Shown: positions 63,992 through 64,000 of the stretch, piece by piece | Layout of the letters: each line of letters begins with the position of its first letter | Numbering within the stretch: the first letter of the stretch is position 1 | Assembly: GCA_900543715.1 (NCBI GenBank) | Contig: UQSX01000007.1 | Location: forward strand, 13,397 to 77,396 | Length of the DNA: 64,000 bases | Reading direction: 5' to 3' | Origin: an uncultured Blautia sp. | GTDB lineage: Bacteria; Bacillota; Clostridia; Lachnospirales; Lachnospiraceae | The notes under the pieces: generated by a model | Databases searched by the model: none | Told to the model about the DNA's origin: nothing | Seen by the model: only the letters and a program-made list of their open reading frames with translations | Translations under genes and position numbers: made by a program

Positions 63992-64000
63992 TCTACCATT

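Noticed and set aside
1..64000. CRISPR array or other regularly spaced repeats
   Set aside because: No direct repeat of 20 or more bases recurs with regular spacing anywhere; the only near-identical repeats are the two tRNA genes.

Overview
The window looks like a chromosomal segment of a low-to-mid GC, spore-forming Firmicute, most likely class Clostridia and family Lachnospiraceae. This rests on the sporulation genes gpr and spoIIP, the strong AGGAGG-type ribosome-binding sites, frequent GTG/TTG starts and typical sigma-A promoters; genus cannot be assigned from sequence alone. Nearly every protein gene is on the minus strand; the plus strand carries only two tRNA-Leu genes, a DD-carboxypeptidase, rpsT and argG. 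The centre is ordinary core genome; the accessory material is at the right edge, in the palindromes at the left edge, and in two polysaccharide blocks.

Layout, left to right. 1-800: two identical tRNA-Leu(CAG) genes, each with its own promoter, then nested palindromes. 0.8-4.2 kb: a ClpX-family unfoldase and an HtrA-type membrane protease. 4.3-17.0 kb: cell-surface polysaccharide block 1, with GT2 glycosyltransferases, an LCP ligase, a WbaP-like initiating transferase, a Wzm/Wzt (TagGH-like) ABC exporter and an embedded dacA-like gene. 17.1-26.2 kb: azlCD, then a long minus-strand run read mbl, recD2, comF, two unknown membrane proteins, cdaA, cdaR, ptsH. 26.3-32.8 kb: uvrA with a LexA-like box, a CBS-domain protein, hemW, lepA. 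32.8-40.2 kb: polysaccharide block 2 (flippase, two glycosyltransferases, YfhO-like protein, UDP-glucose dehydrogenase). 40.4-50.2 kb: spoIIP, gpr, rpsT, holA, comEC, a GerMN lipoprotein, a two-component system, comEA. 50.4-57.1 kb: a small DMT transporter, argCJBD, and divergent argG with ARG boxes between. 57.2-62.6 kb: hflX, a TPR lipoprotein, glmM, a sugar nucleotidyltransferase, a methyltransferase. 62.7-64.0 kb: an accessory edge with an orphan gene 3' end, a nested palindrome, three overlapping small genes and a 5'-truncated RelB/DinJ antitoxin remnant.

How the genes work together. The two polysaccharide blocks supply initiation (WbaP-like), elongation (several GT2 and GT4-like enzymes), precursor supply (Ugd and perhaps the 60.97 kb nucleotidyltransferase), export by ABC transporter and/or flippase, and attachment to the wall (LCP). 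GlmM, CdaA/CdaR, Mbl and the carboxypeptidase serve peptidoglycan synthesis and its c-di-AMP control. ComEA, ComEC and ComF are three parts of a DNA-uptake machine. The segment comEA-comEC-holA-rpsT-gpr-spoIIP-lepA-hemW follows the order known from Bacillus subtilis, but a two-component system plus GerMN lipoprotein sits between comEA and comEC, and polysaccharide block 2 sits between spoIIP and lepA.

I see no CRISPR array, prophage, intact insertion sequence or recognisable riboswitch. The best candidate for something undescribed is the compact small-gene cassette at 62.9-63.9 kb, which looks like a decayed or remodelled toxin-antitoxin-like locus; its function cannot be read from sequence.
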